Origin: Candidatus Sulfotelmatobacter sp.
GTDB lineage: Bacteria; Acidobacteriota; Terriglobia; Terriglobales; Acidobacteriaceae
NCBI GenBank assembly: GCA_030041215.1
Contig: JASHOH010000173.1
Coordinates: 1-61,931 of the forward strand
Reading direction: 5' to 3'
Length of the DNA: 61,931 bases
Below the pieces are notes generated by a model. The model was given only the letters and a program-made list of their open reading frames with translations, was not told where the DNA came from and searched no databases. This document shows positions 1 through 8,278 of this stretch, one piece after another (position 1 is the stretch's first letter; each line of letters opens with the position of its first letter). The translations under genes were made by a program, and so were the position numbers.

Positions 1-486
1 CTGGATCGCCGGTGTTATGCCGCGGCGGACGCCGTCATCGGGGTTGTTCAGGAAGAACTGCGGGAACATGGATATCGAAAGGTGGCCTTCCCCGGCATCA
101 TAAAAGCGCCACTTTACGCCGGGATTCGATTGGCCAAGGCCAAATTTGGTGTCGGCCCCCGGCGGCTTGACACGCAGCCAGGCGTTTTCGTAGGTGAGCT
201 GGATACGGCTGCCGACCCCGAAGTTGATGTCCACGTCAGGGGTGTGCGAAACCGACTGGCCCTGAAAGTAGAACGGCATGTAACCCAAGTTGATTTCCCA
301 GTTGAGATGGCCCGGCGTGCCGGGATCGTTGGTATAGTAAGGCGGCCCGCCCTGGGCAGCTGCGAAAGTGCCGTACGAAGCAATGAGGGCCATCGCCGGC
401 AAGACTCTTGCGCCGGTGCCGGTAAGAACTGCCCATCGTGCAAAGGCGATGAGAGTCCTTGAAAAGCTGGTAGCTACCGCCTGCAT
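1..486 (-). CDS. Putative outer-membrane beta-barrel protein, C-terminus beyond the window
   Basis: Reading the minus strand from an ATG at 484-486 gives 162 codons that stay open to base 1, so the gene is cut by the window edge. The N-terminus has a long, Ala/Leu-rich stretch (residues about 8-45) ending in GTFAAAQG, which fits a signal peptide. The mature part has alternating aromatic and polar residues (NLGYMPFYFQG, VKWRFYDAG, SISMFPQFF) as expected of beta strands in an outer-membrane barrel, and opens with PYYTNDPGTPG. This resembles the Phenol_MetA_deg family of barrel proteins, but that is from memory. No clear Shine-Dalgarno precedes 486; an internal ATG at 393 would leave a very short signal peptide. 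It is transcribed away from the downstream end of the dehydrogenase operon. Confidence 0.7.
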   Translation of the reverse strand, partial: MQAVATSFSRTLIAFARWAVLTGTGARVLPAMALIASYGTFAAAQGGPPYYTNDPGTPGHLNWEINLGYMPFYFQGQSVSHTPDVDINFGVGSRIQLTYENAWLRVKPPGADTKFGLGQSNPGVKWRFYDAGEGHLSISMFPQFFLNNPDDGVRRGITPAIQ

Positions 487-634
487 AAGAACCAAAATGG
501 AAAAGATGAAGGGATCCCGAAATCTTTTTGTTAACTTCAAAAATGGCACTAACTATACATCTGTTTTGCCTGCTCGCGTGTGGGACAAGATTTTCATTTG
601 ACGTTCACAGATTTGATCTGCGATCCGAACCTAC

Positions 635-1822
635 TTAGCCAAGAAAGTCTTGCGGGCGAGCGATCGATTCCGCCAAATCGTTCAGGAACATTGCCGCCCG
701 CGCACCATCCACGACGCGGTGGTCGGAAGAAAGAGTCAGCGTCATCATCGGCCGTACGGTTGCCTTGCCTTTCGCCGCAATCACTCGGTCACCGATACTG
801 CCCACCGCAAGAATCGCTGCCTGCGGCGGAGTGATGATGGCAGTGAACTGGTCGACCTTGTACATACCAAGATTGCTGATGGTGAATGTAGCGTCGGCGA
901 GATCGGCAGGGCGCAGCTTTCCTGCACGTGCGCGCTCGGCGATCTCGCTTCGCTGTTGCGCGATTTCGGGCAGCGTGGCGCGGTGAGCGTTGTGAATAAC
1001 GGCGGCAACAACTCCGTCGTTCACGGCAATCGCCACGCCGATGTTGACGTAATCATGATGGCGGATGCCATCGGCAGTCCAACTTGAATTGAGACATGGA
1101 TGCTTCAATAGGACTCGTGCCACGAGTGCTACCAACAGATCAGTGTGTGTGATGCGGACACTGTGAACGCGCTCGATTTCAGCAATCTGTTTAGCGCGAT
1201 ATTCGTTGAGCTCTCCGGCATCCGCGTTACGCATGACGAAAAAGTGCGGGACGCTGGTCCAGCTTTGCGTGGTGCGCTCGGCCATCAGACGAGCCAGCGT
1301 GCTCGGGCTTTCAAGGCTCGTCGGTCTCTCGGCTGTGGTTACGTTTCTTGGAGCGGAAGCCGCAGCTTGAATGTCGGCTGCCAGAATTTCTCCGTCGGGC
1401 CCTGAACCGCGCATAGTGGCGAGGTCGACTCCCAATTCTTTGGCAAGGCGGCGAGCCTTGGGAGAGATTCGTGCGCTGGAAGCGACGGCCGGTTCCGAAA
1501 CCTTAGCGGAAGCCAGGACCGCATTCGATTCTGTTTTTGCTCTGGCAGCGGGAGCAGCGGCTTCCGTTGCAGGCGGTTTCTCTCCGGGGACCACGATCCA
1601 CGCGATGGTTTGGCCAACTGGGATATCTGCGCCGGTCTGCGCCGAGATTCCCGCGAGAATGCCATCGGCAGGCGCCTCGATTTCCATCACTGCCTTGTCG
1701 GTTTCGATTTCGAAAAGCGGCTCGCCTTTGGTGACGCTGTCTCCTTCTTTTTTGCGCCAGGCAATGAGCCTGCCGGTTTCCTGCGCCATCTCGAGGGCGG
1801 GCATGACAACGCTGAAGGCCAT
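635..1822 (-). CDS. Dihydrolipoamide acyltransferase (E2) of a 2-oxo acid dehydrogenase complex
   Basis: E2 core enzyme that carries acyl groups on a lipoyl arm and passes them to CoA. Residues 1-78 are a lipoyl domain with the lipoylated lysine at K43 in ETDKAVMEIE. An Ala/Pro linker leads to the peripheral E1/E3-binding domain at about 118-154 (ISPKARRLAKELGVD). The C-terminal catalytic domain ends with DHRVVDG, giving the active-site His368 and Asp372. At 395 residues with a single lipoyl domain it has the size of AcoC or simple PDH E2 proteins. It is the last gene of the cluster, 32 bases after the M24 gene. No E3 gene is present, so a shared lipoamide dehydrogenase elsewhere is likely. 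The acyl substrate cannot be read from the sequence. Confidence 0.93.
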   Translation of the reverse strand: MAFSVVMPALEMAQETGRLIAWRKKEGDSVTKGEPLFEIETDKAVMEIEAPADGILAGISAQTGADIPVGQTIAWIVVPGEKPPATEAAAPAARAKTESNAVLASAKVSEPAVASSARISPKARRLAKELGVDLATMRGSGPDGEILAADIQAAASAPRNVTTAERPTSLESPSTLARLMAERTTQSWTSVPHFFVMRNADAGELNEYRAKQIAEIERVHSVRITHTDLLVALVARVLLKHPCLNSSWTADGIRHHDYVNIGVAIAVNDGVVAAVIHNAHRATLPEIAQQRSEIAERARAGKLRPADLADATFTISNLGMYKVDQFTAIITPPQAAILAVGSIGDRVIAAKGKATVRPMMTLTLSSDHRVVDGARAAMFLNDLAESIARPQDFLG

Positions 1823-1854
1823 AGTGTTTTATGGGGGAAGGCGCACTATGGCCT

Positions 1855-3201
1855 TTAGTCCGAAACTCCTACCCGCTCGGTCTTGGCGCTGGCTTCGATC
1901 ATATCGAGCACACGCGCGCTGGGCGGGGCTTCGCTTTCTCGTGTAGTGGGTAGCGGGCCGTTGACGGTGAAGTAGTGCGCCCCCGCGACCAGCAATTCTT
2001 CTGCAGGGAAGCGCGTGATGACTTCGTGTCCCGTCGGCGTGACGACGATTTCTTCCTCAATTCGGGCTGCGCTCCAGCCATCGGTCGACGGCCAGAAAGT
2101 TTCGAGCGCGAAGACCATGCCGGGCTCAATGGTCACCGGATGATCGAAGGAAACCAGGCGGCTGATTACTGGTTTCTCCCAGATCGCGAGGCCGATGCCG
2201 TGTCCGTATTGCAGCGCAAAGCAGGCTTCTTCGTTTGGGAAGCCGAACTCTTCGGCCTTGGGCCATACGGCTGCGATCTCGGCGGTGGTGCGACCGGGGC
2301 GAACGAGCTCAATTGACGCGTCGAGATATTCGCGGCAGCGCTTGTAAGCATCGACCATCGCGTGCGACGCGTAGCCCACGGTGAAGCAGCGGTAGTAGCA
2401 GGTGCGATATCCCATGTAGGAGTGCAGAATGTCGTAGTACACGGGATCACCCGGCCGCAGTACGCGGTCGGAAAACACGTGCGGATGGGGATTACACCGC
2501 TCTCCTGAAATTGCATTTACGGCTTCGACATATTCGGAGCCGAGATCGTAAAGAATTTTGCTTACCAGCCCGACCGCTTCGTTCTCGCGTAGCCCCGGCT
2601 TCATGGCGCGATACAACTCGTCGTAAGCCGCGTCAACCATCATGGCGGAGTGATTCAGCAGCGAAATTTCATCCTGCGTCTTGATGACGCGCGCTTCTGA
2701 CATGAGCCGCTGGCCATCGACAACCTTGATTCCTTCGCGCTGCAACGCAAACAAAACCGGCAGCTCGATAATGTCGATGCCGACCGGCTCTTTATGCAGG
2801 CCGCGCATTTCCAGCTCGATACGGATTTTCTTGGCGACGTCTTCGGCGCGCCCCATCTCGGGTGTCATCGCGCCGCGCAGCATGGAAATTCCCGGCCGCG
2901 AGCGCTCGCCAAGCCATGGGCAATTGAGCTGATGATGCTTCGCTGCCGAGCCGAAGTCCCACAAAATCGGTTCATCGTTCTGCGGCAAGAGAGTAAAGCG
3001 GTTGGCCTTGTCCTGCGCCCACGTGCCGATGTGCGTGGCAGTCAGATAGCGCACATTGTTCATGTCGAAGCAAAGCAGCGCACCCATGTCGGATTTGCGA
3101 AGCAGATCTTTTGCGCGCTGCAGGCGTTCGCGGCGCAGGCGGTCAAAGTCAATTCGATTTTCCCAATCGACAGCCATGCTTCCGTAAGTTTTGAGTGCCA
3201 T
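1855..3201 (-). CDS. M24-family (creatinase/aminopeptidase P fold) protein with a substituted metal ligand
   Basis: 448 residues with the two-domain layout of Xaa-Pro peptidases and creatinase: an N-terminal creatinase-type domain (about 25-165) and a pita-bread catalytic domain (about 180-410). Counting from the methionine aminopeptidase pattern, the ligands are Asp257, then Cys268 where the second Asp should be (Y-x-G-Y-R-T-C), His334 in GHGIG, Glu367 in the ALETF segment and Glu382 in RIEEE. So one of five metal ligands is Cys. M24 members that have lost ligands often do non-peptidase chemistry (creatinase is the known case; DddP is a related lyase). Its place between E1 beta and E2 of a 2-oxo acid dehydrogenase suggests it prepares a substrate for that pathway. 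That is inference; a dipeptidase is still possible. Confidence 0.85.
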   Translation of the reverse strand: MALKTYGSMAVDWENRIDFDRLRRERLQRAKDLLRKSDMGALLCFDMNNVRYLTATHIGTWAQDKANRFTLLPQNDEPILWDFGSAAKHHQLNCPWLGERSRPGISMLRGAMTPEMGRAEDVAKKIRIELEMRGLHKEPVGIDIIELPVLFALQREGIKVVDGQRLMSEARVIKTQDEISLLNHSAMMVDAAYDELYRAMKPGLRENEAVGLVSKILYDLGSEYVEAVNAISGERCNPHPHVFSDRVLRPGDPVYYDILHSYMGYRTCYYRCFTVGYASHAMVDAYKRCREYLDASIELVRPGRTTAEIAAVWPKAEEFGFPNEEACFALQYGHGIGLAIWEKPVISRLVSFDHPVTIEPGMVFALETFWPSTDGWSAARIEEEIVVTPTGHEVITRFPAEELLVAGAHYFTVNGPLPTTRESEAPPSARVLDMIEASAKTERVGVSD

Positions 3202-3276
3202 AAGAAACTCCTTTAGCTGCGAGCTCTGAGCTATGAGCTGCGAGTTGTCACGCTCTAATCGAGTCGATGACGCGCC

Positions 3277-3372
3277 CTAGTTCTTCTTGCCGCGTACGGG
3301 CCTTCGAATCATGAGCGCGAGAATTAATCCGACAAACAGAACCAGCAAGACGATCGTGGCGGCGTTACTCAT
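3277..3372 (-). CDS. 31-residue single-span membrane peptide
   Basis: A short reading frame with an ATG at 3370-3372 encodes a peptide that begins MSNAATIVLL, has one hydrophobic span (about residues 5-22) and ends in the basic tail RRPVRGKKN. The positive C-terminus would place the tail in the cytoplasm. It sits in the 211-base spacer between E1 beta and the M24 gene, in the same direction. The longer upstream extension of the frame overlaps the E1 beta end and is arginine-rich, so it is probably not translated. No strong Shine-Dalgarno is visible; a GTG immediately upstream (3373-3375) could also serve. The coding call rests only on the hydrophobic-plus-basic pattern. Confidence 0.4.
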   Translation of the reverse strand: MSNAATIVLLVLFVGLILALMIRRPVRGKKN

Positions 3373-3412
3373 CACATTTCTGCTCGCAGCTCGCGGCTCG
3401 TAGCTCCAAGCT

Positions 3413-4393
3413 TCATTTGCACATTTTGCGGGCCGCCTCGAACACGCTCTGCTCCGTCGGCACCGTCGCATCTTCCAGTGGCGGCGAAAACGGAATCGGC
3501 ACGTGCATCGCGCCCATGCGTTTCACTGGTGAATCCAAATCGTAGAATGCTCCTTCGGCAACGACCGAGGCAAGCTCGGCCGTAACTCCGTAACGGCCAT
3601 AGCCTTCATCGAGAACGATGACACGCGAAGTTTTCTTCGCAGAATCGATCAATGTTTTTTCATCCAGCGGCCAAGTCGTGCGCGGATCAACCACCTCCGC
3701 GCTAATGCCTTCTTTTTCCAAAAGACTCGCCGCCCCCAGCGCGACCTGCACCATGCTGCTCGTGGCAATGAACGTGATGTCATCGCCTTCACGCTTCACG
3801 TCGGCAACTCCCAGCGGAATCGTATAATCCTCATCGGGTACCGGCCCCTTCAGCTTGTACATCATCTTGTCTTCGAAGAAGACGACCGGGTTCTCATCGC
3901 GAATCGCCGCTTTCAACAAGCCTTTCGCATCATAAGGCGTAGAAGGCAGGACAACTTTCAATCCCGGCACATGGCTGAACCACGCCTGCAATGATTGTGA
4001 GTGCTGCGCCGCTGAGCGCCGCGTGGCGCCCAGCGTCGTGCGCATCACCATCGGGACTTTCCAATGACCGCCCGACATGTAATGAACTTTGGCGGCCTGG
4101 TTCACCATCTGGTCCATGGTGAGCGTGATGAAATCGCCGAACATGATGTCGACGATCGGACGCATTCCCGTCATCGCCGCACCCACTGCAAGGCCGGTGA
4201 ATCCTGCTTCTGATATCGGAGTATCGAGCACGCGCTGCGGCCCGAATTCTTCGACCAATCCCGAAAGGACTTTGAACGGTGTGCCCGCCTCAGCCACATC
4301 TTCGCCCAAAATGCAGATGCGAGAATCGCGCCGCATCTCTTCAGCCAGCGCCTCGCGCACAGCTTGGGCAAATGTGAGTTCGCGCTCAGGCAT
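3413..4393 (-). CDS. 2-oxo acid dehydrogenase E1 component, beta subunit
   Basis: Beta subunit of the thiamine-diphosphate-dependent decarboxylase (E1) that feeds the lipoyl arm of E2. The 326-residue product opens MPERELTFAQAVREALAEEM, typical for this subunit, and continues with GEDVAEAGTPFK, DTPISEAGFTGLAVGAA, the pyrimidine-domain segment and the C-terminal transketolase-like domain with VLDEGYGRYG. The ATG at 4391-4393 overlaps the stop codon of E1 alpha by eight bases, which indicates translational coupling and argues against the upstream in-frame ATG at 4417. Acetoin, pyruvate and branched-chain complexes all have this arrangement; sequence alone does not choose between them. Confidence 0.94.
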   Translation of the reverse strand: MPERELTFAQAVREALAEEMRRDSRICILGEDVAEAGTPFKVLSGLVEEFGPQRVLDTPISEAGFTGLAVGAAMTGMRPIVDIMFGDFITLTMDQMVNQAAKVHYMSGGHWKVPMVMRTTLGATRRSAAQHSQSLQAWFSHVPGLKVVLPSTPYDAKGLLKAAIRDENPVVFFEDKMMYKLKGPVPDEDYTIPLGVADVKREGDDITFIATSSMVQVALGAASLLEKEGISAEVVDPRTTWPLDEKTLIDSAKKTSRVIVLDEGYGRYGVTAELASVVAEGAFYDLDSPVKRMGAMHVPIPFSPPLEDATVPTEQSVFEAARKMCK

Positions 4394-5390
4394 AGACGTG
4401 CTTCTCCACTTCCTCAACCGGAGGATATGGTGCCTCGACGGCGAACTTCACTGCTGCTTCCATTGCCTTACGGACTTCCTCGGAAATTCCTTCCAGTGAC
4501 CTTGCGTCTGCGTAGCCCTGATCAATCAGCCAGTTGCCGAGCATTTTGATCGGATCGCGCTCCGTCTTCCAGAGCTGCTCTTCCTGTTTCGAGCGGTAAT
4601 ATTCGCGATTGATGTCGCCGACGTGGTGTCCGCTGTAGCGATAGGTATCGCACTGCAAAAACGCCGGCCCACCACCCAAGCGGGCGCGCTTCACGAAACG
4701 CGTGGCCACCTCGTGCACCTCGCGCACGTCTTGGCCGTCGACTCGTGCTGCCTCGATGCCGAAGGCTGTCGCACGTGCAAGAATTGTCCCCGCCGTAGTT
4801 TCCTGATAATGCGTGTACTCGTTGTACTGGTTGTTCTCGCAGACGTAAATCACGGGCAGCTTCCACAACTGCGCCAGGTTCATGACTTCATATAGCGATC
4901 CCTGGCCGAGAGCGCCTTCGCCGAAAAAGCAGACGGCAACGCGATCGGTGTCTAGATGCTTCGCCGAAAACCCCGCGCCCGTCGCAATGCCGACGCTTCC
5001 GCCGACAATCGCATTGGCTCCGAGATTTCCGGTTGCAGGATCAGCAATGTGCATCGACCCGCCTTTGCCGCGGCAATAACCGGCTTCCTTGCCGAGCAAC
5101 TCAGCAAACATTCGGTGAGGCGATGCACCTTTGGCCAGACAATGTCCATGCCCGCGATGCGTGCTGGTGATGTAGTCGTCGATACGCAGCGCTTCGCAAA
5201 TTCCCACCGCGACCGCCTCTTCGCCGCTATATAAATGAGCGAGCCCCGGCATTAGCGCACGCGTGTAAAGCTCATTCACGTTTTCTTCAAACAGCCGGAT
5301 GCTCACCATCTTGCGGTAAACACGCAGCCATTTTTCCTTCTCGGCGGCAGTGTCGCGTCCCGCTTCGTGATTGGTAATGAGCGTGGTCAC
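4386..5390 (-). CDS. 2-oxo acid dehydrogenase E1 component, alpha subunit
   Basis: Alpha subunit of E1; binds thiamine diphosphate and Mg2+. The 334-residue product shows HRGHGHCLAKG near residues 78-88, RGKGGSMH near 108 and the cofactor motif as GEGALGQG (157-164) ending in ENNQY with Asn187, the usual GDG-to-N spacing with Glu in the second place. Length and motifs match AcoA/PdhA. The start ATG shares the ATGA overlap with the stop of the upstream dehydrogenase gene, so the three genes are tightly coupled. Together with E1 beta it forms the alpha2beta2 decarboxylase of the complex. Confidence 0.94.
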   Translation of the reverse strand: MTTLITNHEAGRDTAAEKEKWLRVYRKMVSIRLFEENVNELYTRALMPGLAHLYSGEEAVAVGICEALRIDDYITSTHRGHGHCLAKGASPHRMFAELLGKEAGYCRGKGGSMHIADPATGNLGANAIVGGSVGIATGAGFSAKHLDTDRVAVCFFGEGALGQGSLYEVMNLAQLWKLPVIYVCENNQYNEYTHYQETTAGTILARATAFGIEAARVDGQDVREVHEVATRFVKRARLGGGPAFLQCDTYRYSGHHVGDINREYYRSKQEEQLWKTERDPIKMLGNWLIDQGYADARSLEGISEEVRKAMEAAVKFAVEAPYPPVEEVEKHVYA

Positions 5391-6295
5391 GCTTTTCTGC
5401 CTCCCTCGGTGACCGGCGTCTTTACTCCCGACATGGCGGCCAGCACATCGAACATGCAGGCGAAGTCATATTTGGTCCAGCCCATGCCGCGCGCAGCGGT
5501 CAGAAATTCGTTACTCACCGCCGTTGTCGGCAACGGAACATCAAGCTGGCGCCCCAATTCCATCGCCAGCACCACATCCTTCTGCATCATGTTCACATCG
5601 AACCATGCTTCTTCTGGCTGGTGGAGAATAAAAGGCCCTCGATATTGAATCATCGGCGAAGCGATGGCGCTGTGTGTGAGAACATCGACCGCGGTTTCGC
5701 GCGCGATGCCACTTTTTTCGGCGAGCAGCATGCCTTCCGAAAATGCCAGCATTTGCACGGCGAGACTCAAGTTGACTGCTATTTTCATGGCGAGCGCGAG
5801 GCCGTTGTCGCCGACGTGCGTCACCTTCGGGCCAATATCCAGCAGCAGCGGCTTCACTTTCTCGAACGTCTCTCTTCGTCCGCCGACCATTACGGAAAGT
5901 TTCCCTTCCTGCAAAGTAATCACGCTGCCGGAAACTGGCGAGTCCACCATGTCCGCGCCTTTTTCCCGCACTTTCGCGGCGAGCGCGCGGCTCACGTTCG
6001 GGCTGATGGTGCTCATGTCGATAAAAATCTTGCCCGCGCTCAAACCGGCCAGCATGCCATCGGGGCCCTCGGTGATCGCAGCCGTGGCCGCGGCATTGGT
6101 CACCATGGCGAAAACAAAATCCGACGCCGCAGCCGCGGCACGCGGCGAATCGGCCCACTGCATGCCTTTTTCAACCAGCCACTGCGCCTTCGAGCGCGTG
6201 CGGTTGTAGCCGGTCACGGAGTGGCCCTTGCTCAGCAGCCGATTGACCATCTGGCTGCCCATTACTCCCAGACCAATAAATCCAACTTTTGCCAT
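5387..6295 (-). CDS. NAD(P)-dependent beta-hydroxyacid dehydrogenase (3-hydroxyisobutyrate dehydrogenase family)
   Basis: 302 residues of the 6-phosphogluconate/3-hydroxyisobutyrate dehydrogenase family. A Rossmann dinucleotide motif GFIGLGVMG lies at residues 5-13; the substrate loop DSPVSGS is at 118-124; the catalytic lysine is K171 in MKIAVN. The C-terminal all-alpha domain has full length. Known members oxidise 3-hydroxyisobutyrate, reduce tartronate semialdehyde, or act on other 2-methyl or 2-hydroxy 3-hydroxyacids. Overlapping E1 alpha by four bases, it probably supplies or consumes an intermediate of the same catabolic route. The substrate is not identifiable. Confidence 0.9.
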   Translation of the reverse strand: MAKVGFIGLGVMGSQMVNRLLSKGHSVTGYNRTRSKAQWLVEKGMQWADSPRAAAAASDFVFAMVTNAAATAAITEGPDGMLAGLSAGKIFIDMSTISPNVSRALAAKVREKGADMVDSPVSGSVITLQEGKLSVMVGGRRETFEKVKPLLLDIGPKVTHVGDNGLALAMKIAVNLSLAVQMLAFSEGMLLAEKSGIARETAVDVLTHSAIASPMIQYRGPFILHQPEEAWFDVNMMQKDVVLAMELGRQLDVPLPTTAVSNEFLTAARGMGWTKYDFACMFDVLAAMSGVKTPVTEGGRKA

Positions 6296-6353
6296 CCGTG
6301 TGGTCCCCAGGCCCAGGAAAACTGATCGGAACGTTCAGCGAAAAAAGCGCCGC

Positions 6354-7097
6354 TTACGAAATGACTCTTGAACTTGCGGGCCTGTGCTTGGCGGGCGGTT
6401 TTCCTTCTGCCGGAGTTTGCGAATCTTCCCGCACCTGCTCCAGATGAGCGCGCATGGCTTCGCTGGCCATCTCTGGGTCGCGCTGTTCCACCGCCGCCAA
6501 AATGCGTTTGTGATGATACTGCCCGCGCTGTGGCCCACCCTCCACGTTGAAAATCTTGATACGCTGCTCGCGCAGCAAGCCAACAATGGAATCGATCAAT
6601 GAAAGAATCAGCGGATTCGCCGCCGCTTCGGCCAGCGCAAGATGAAAGTCCAGATCAGCCTCAATATAGGCCTGCGGATCTTCTTGCGAGCGATCCATAA
6701 CGTCGACCGCTTCACGCATCGTCACCAGGTCCTCATCTTTCACGCGCTCCGCGGCAAGGGCTGCGATAGCTGGCTCTAATATCAGGCGCAACTCCACCAG
6801 ATGAGGCGAGCTTTCCTGCTGCCCGATCTTCACCATCAGATCGAAAGACTGGCGTGCTGCCTGGGAAGTTGCGTTAGTGATGAAGGTGCCGCGTCCCGAA
6901 TACGCTTCTACCAGTCCCTTTTCGCGCAGCGTCTTGACCGCTTCACGCACGGCTGTGCGGCTGACTCCAAGTCGCTGTGCCAGATCGCGTTCCGCCGGAA
7001 GCTGATCGCCCGGCTTCAACGTGCCGTTAAGAACGGATTCTTCGATTTGCTGAACGATTTGCTCGTACAGCCGCGAAGTGCGGACAATTTTGTACAC
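6354..7097 (-). CDS. FadR/GntR-family transcriptional regulator with FCD domain
   Basis: A winged helix-turn-helix (residues about 8-72: LPAERDLAQRLGVSRTAVRE, then the wing YSGRGTFI) is followed by an FCD ligand domain with the expected acid and histidines (DLDFHLALAEAA, QYHHKRILAAVEQ, MRAHLEQV), which in the family bind a metal and a carboxylate effector. I take the GTG at 7095-7097 as start because GGGAG lies eight bases upstream and VYKIVRTSRLYEQIV begins the domain normally; the frame stays open upstream to 7208 with poor, Cys/Pro-rich sequence. It is first in the dehydrogenase operon, 58 bases ahead of the next gene, so it most likely controls that operon in response to a pathway acid. 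Confidence 0.92.
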   Translation of the reverse strand: MYKIVRTSRLYEQIVQQIEESVLNGTLKPGDQLPAERDLAQRLGVSRTAVREAVKTLREKGLVEAYSGRGTFITNATSQAARQSFDLMVKIGQQESSPHLVELRLILEPAIAALAAERVKDEDLVTMREAVDVMDRSQEDPQAYIEADLDFHLALAEAAANPLILSLIDSIVGLLREQRIKIFNVEGGPQRGQYHHKRILAAVEQRDPEMASEAMRAHLEQVREDSQTPAEGKPPAKHRPASSRVIS

Positions 7098-7504
7098 AGG
7101 AAATTCTCCCGCACGGGCCAGTTTCGGGGGGACTGGCGATGGTCGGAATACTATACCGCAGGTCCAGCGGCAGGATGTACATTTCTCTGGGGCTTGGTGG
7201 GAGGGCACAGGACATCTGGGAATCGCGCTGGCCGGAACGCTGGCTGCAATTCAGGCTATTCCCGTTTCGGGAATGGCCTTAATTCTGGACATCGACGCTT
7301 CATGAGCATTTCCGTGCCCTGGTCAATATGATCGGAAACGGCGTAGCCACGCTGGTTCTCGCACGTTCGGAGAATGAACTCAGCTGCAATTCCTGAAAAC
7401 CATGCTGGCGTGAGCCGTATCTTTAGTAACCCCTCCTGCACAATTTTTGTTGCACGTTAATACTGCTGAAATATTGTGCATCTAGGATTGCCGTAGGAGA
7501 CTAC
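7098..7504. other. Divergent intergenic region between the GntR regulator and the Nudix gene
   Basis: Gene-free span that must hold promoters for both flanking genes. On the minus strand a TATAGT box lies at about 7150-7155, in place for a -10 box of the regulator, with no good -35. On the plus strand the likely Nudix promoter is at 7450-7477. I see no convincing GntR operator palindrome by eye. Confidence 0.5.
7450..7477 (+). promoter_or_regulatory. Candidate sigma-70 promoter of the Nudix gene
   Basis: TTGCAC (7450-7455) and TATTGT (7472-7477) are separated by 16 bases. Transcription would start near 7484, about 20 bases ahead of the Nudix ATG and its TAGGAG ribosome-binding site. The match to consensus is moderate. 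Confidence 0.35.
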
Positions 7505-8026
7505 ATGCGCTCGCCTCGCAATGGAAAATCGCTGCCGTTGCAAGTGTCTGCCGTCTGCTATCGCCGGCAGGGCAATGATGTAGAGTTTCTGCTGGTCAAC
7601 ACCAACGGCGGTAACAAGTGGACCTTCCCGAAAGGCTCGCCCGACTCCCGTCTCTCGCACAGCCAGTCTGCCGAGCGCGAGGCCGCGGAAGAAGCCGGAG
7701 CAATCGGCACGATCGAGCCTCGTCATTTTCATCTCTACATTCATTCCAAGGGTGTGTTTTGGCAGCCGGGCGGTGTGCAGGAATACGTCGTGAAAGCGTT
7801 CTTGATGGAAGTTCACCAGCAGCGGCGTCCGGATGAAACGCAAAGGCGGCCCACATGGTTCAGCGCCGAAGAAGCGCGCCAGCGCCTCGCCAAAGGACGT
7901 GAAGTCAAGTACGCGCATGAACTTGAAACGGTGATCGATCGCGCGCTCGAACGCATTCAGTTCCACACAGAACTGTGGGGAAACTACCCGGCCTCCCGCC
8001 ACGATCGCATTGCGGCGCATTCTTAA
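7505..8026 (+). CDS. Nudix hydrolase
   Basis: 173-residue Nudix protein, expected to hydrolyse a nucleoside diphosphate linked to another moiety, cytosolic. The Nudix box runs from G44 to G65: FPKGS..., R58-E59-A-A-E62-E63-A-G65. The metal-binding REAAEE part is intact, but the family's earlier Glu, six residues after the Gly, is Leu50. The start has a good TAGGAG Shine-Dalgarno six bases upstream. NKWTFPKG and the later QEYVVKAFLMEV resemble diadenosine polyphosphate or MutT-like enzymes, but the substrate is open. The gene stands alone, divergent from the dehydrogenase operon. Confidence 0.88.
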   Translation: MRSPRNGKSLPLQVSAVCYRRQGNDVEFLLVNTNGGNKWTFPKGSPDSRLSHSQSAEREAAEEAGAIGTIEPRHFHLYIHSKGVFWQPGGVQEYVVKAFLMEVHQQRRPDETQRRPTWFSAEEARQRLAKGREVKYAHELETVIDRALERIQFHTELWGNYPASRHDRIAAHS

Positions 8027-8278
8027 CCGCTGACGCCGAAGGCCGAATCCGAAGCAGACAATTCTGCTCGCCGAAAGCAACTCTGAGGTAATCGATTAGG
8101 CTCACGCCGACACAGACCTGCACTTTGCGCGTAAACTGAACGCAGCGTGTAGCCTAGCGTCTGGCCAGCTGTCGCGAGAGGTTTCTCTCTCGCCGCAATG
8201 GCAAGATGCCGCGGCGCCGGCCGCCGCGAAGGACGGCGGCGGCGCTACTCCCAATTGCTGCGATGAGGCGAATGAACT

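Noticed and set aside
635..5390. Assigning the dehydrogenase genes specifically as pdhA, pdhB, pdhC or acoA, acoB, acoC
   Set aside because: Motifs are shared by all E1/E2 families; substrate-specific residues cannot be judged without an alignment.
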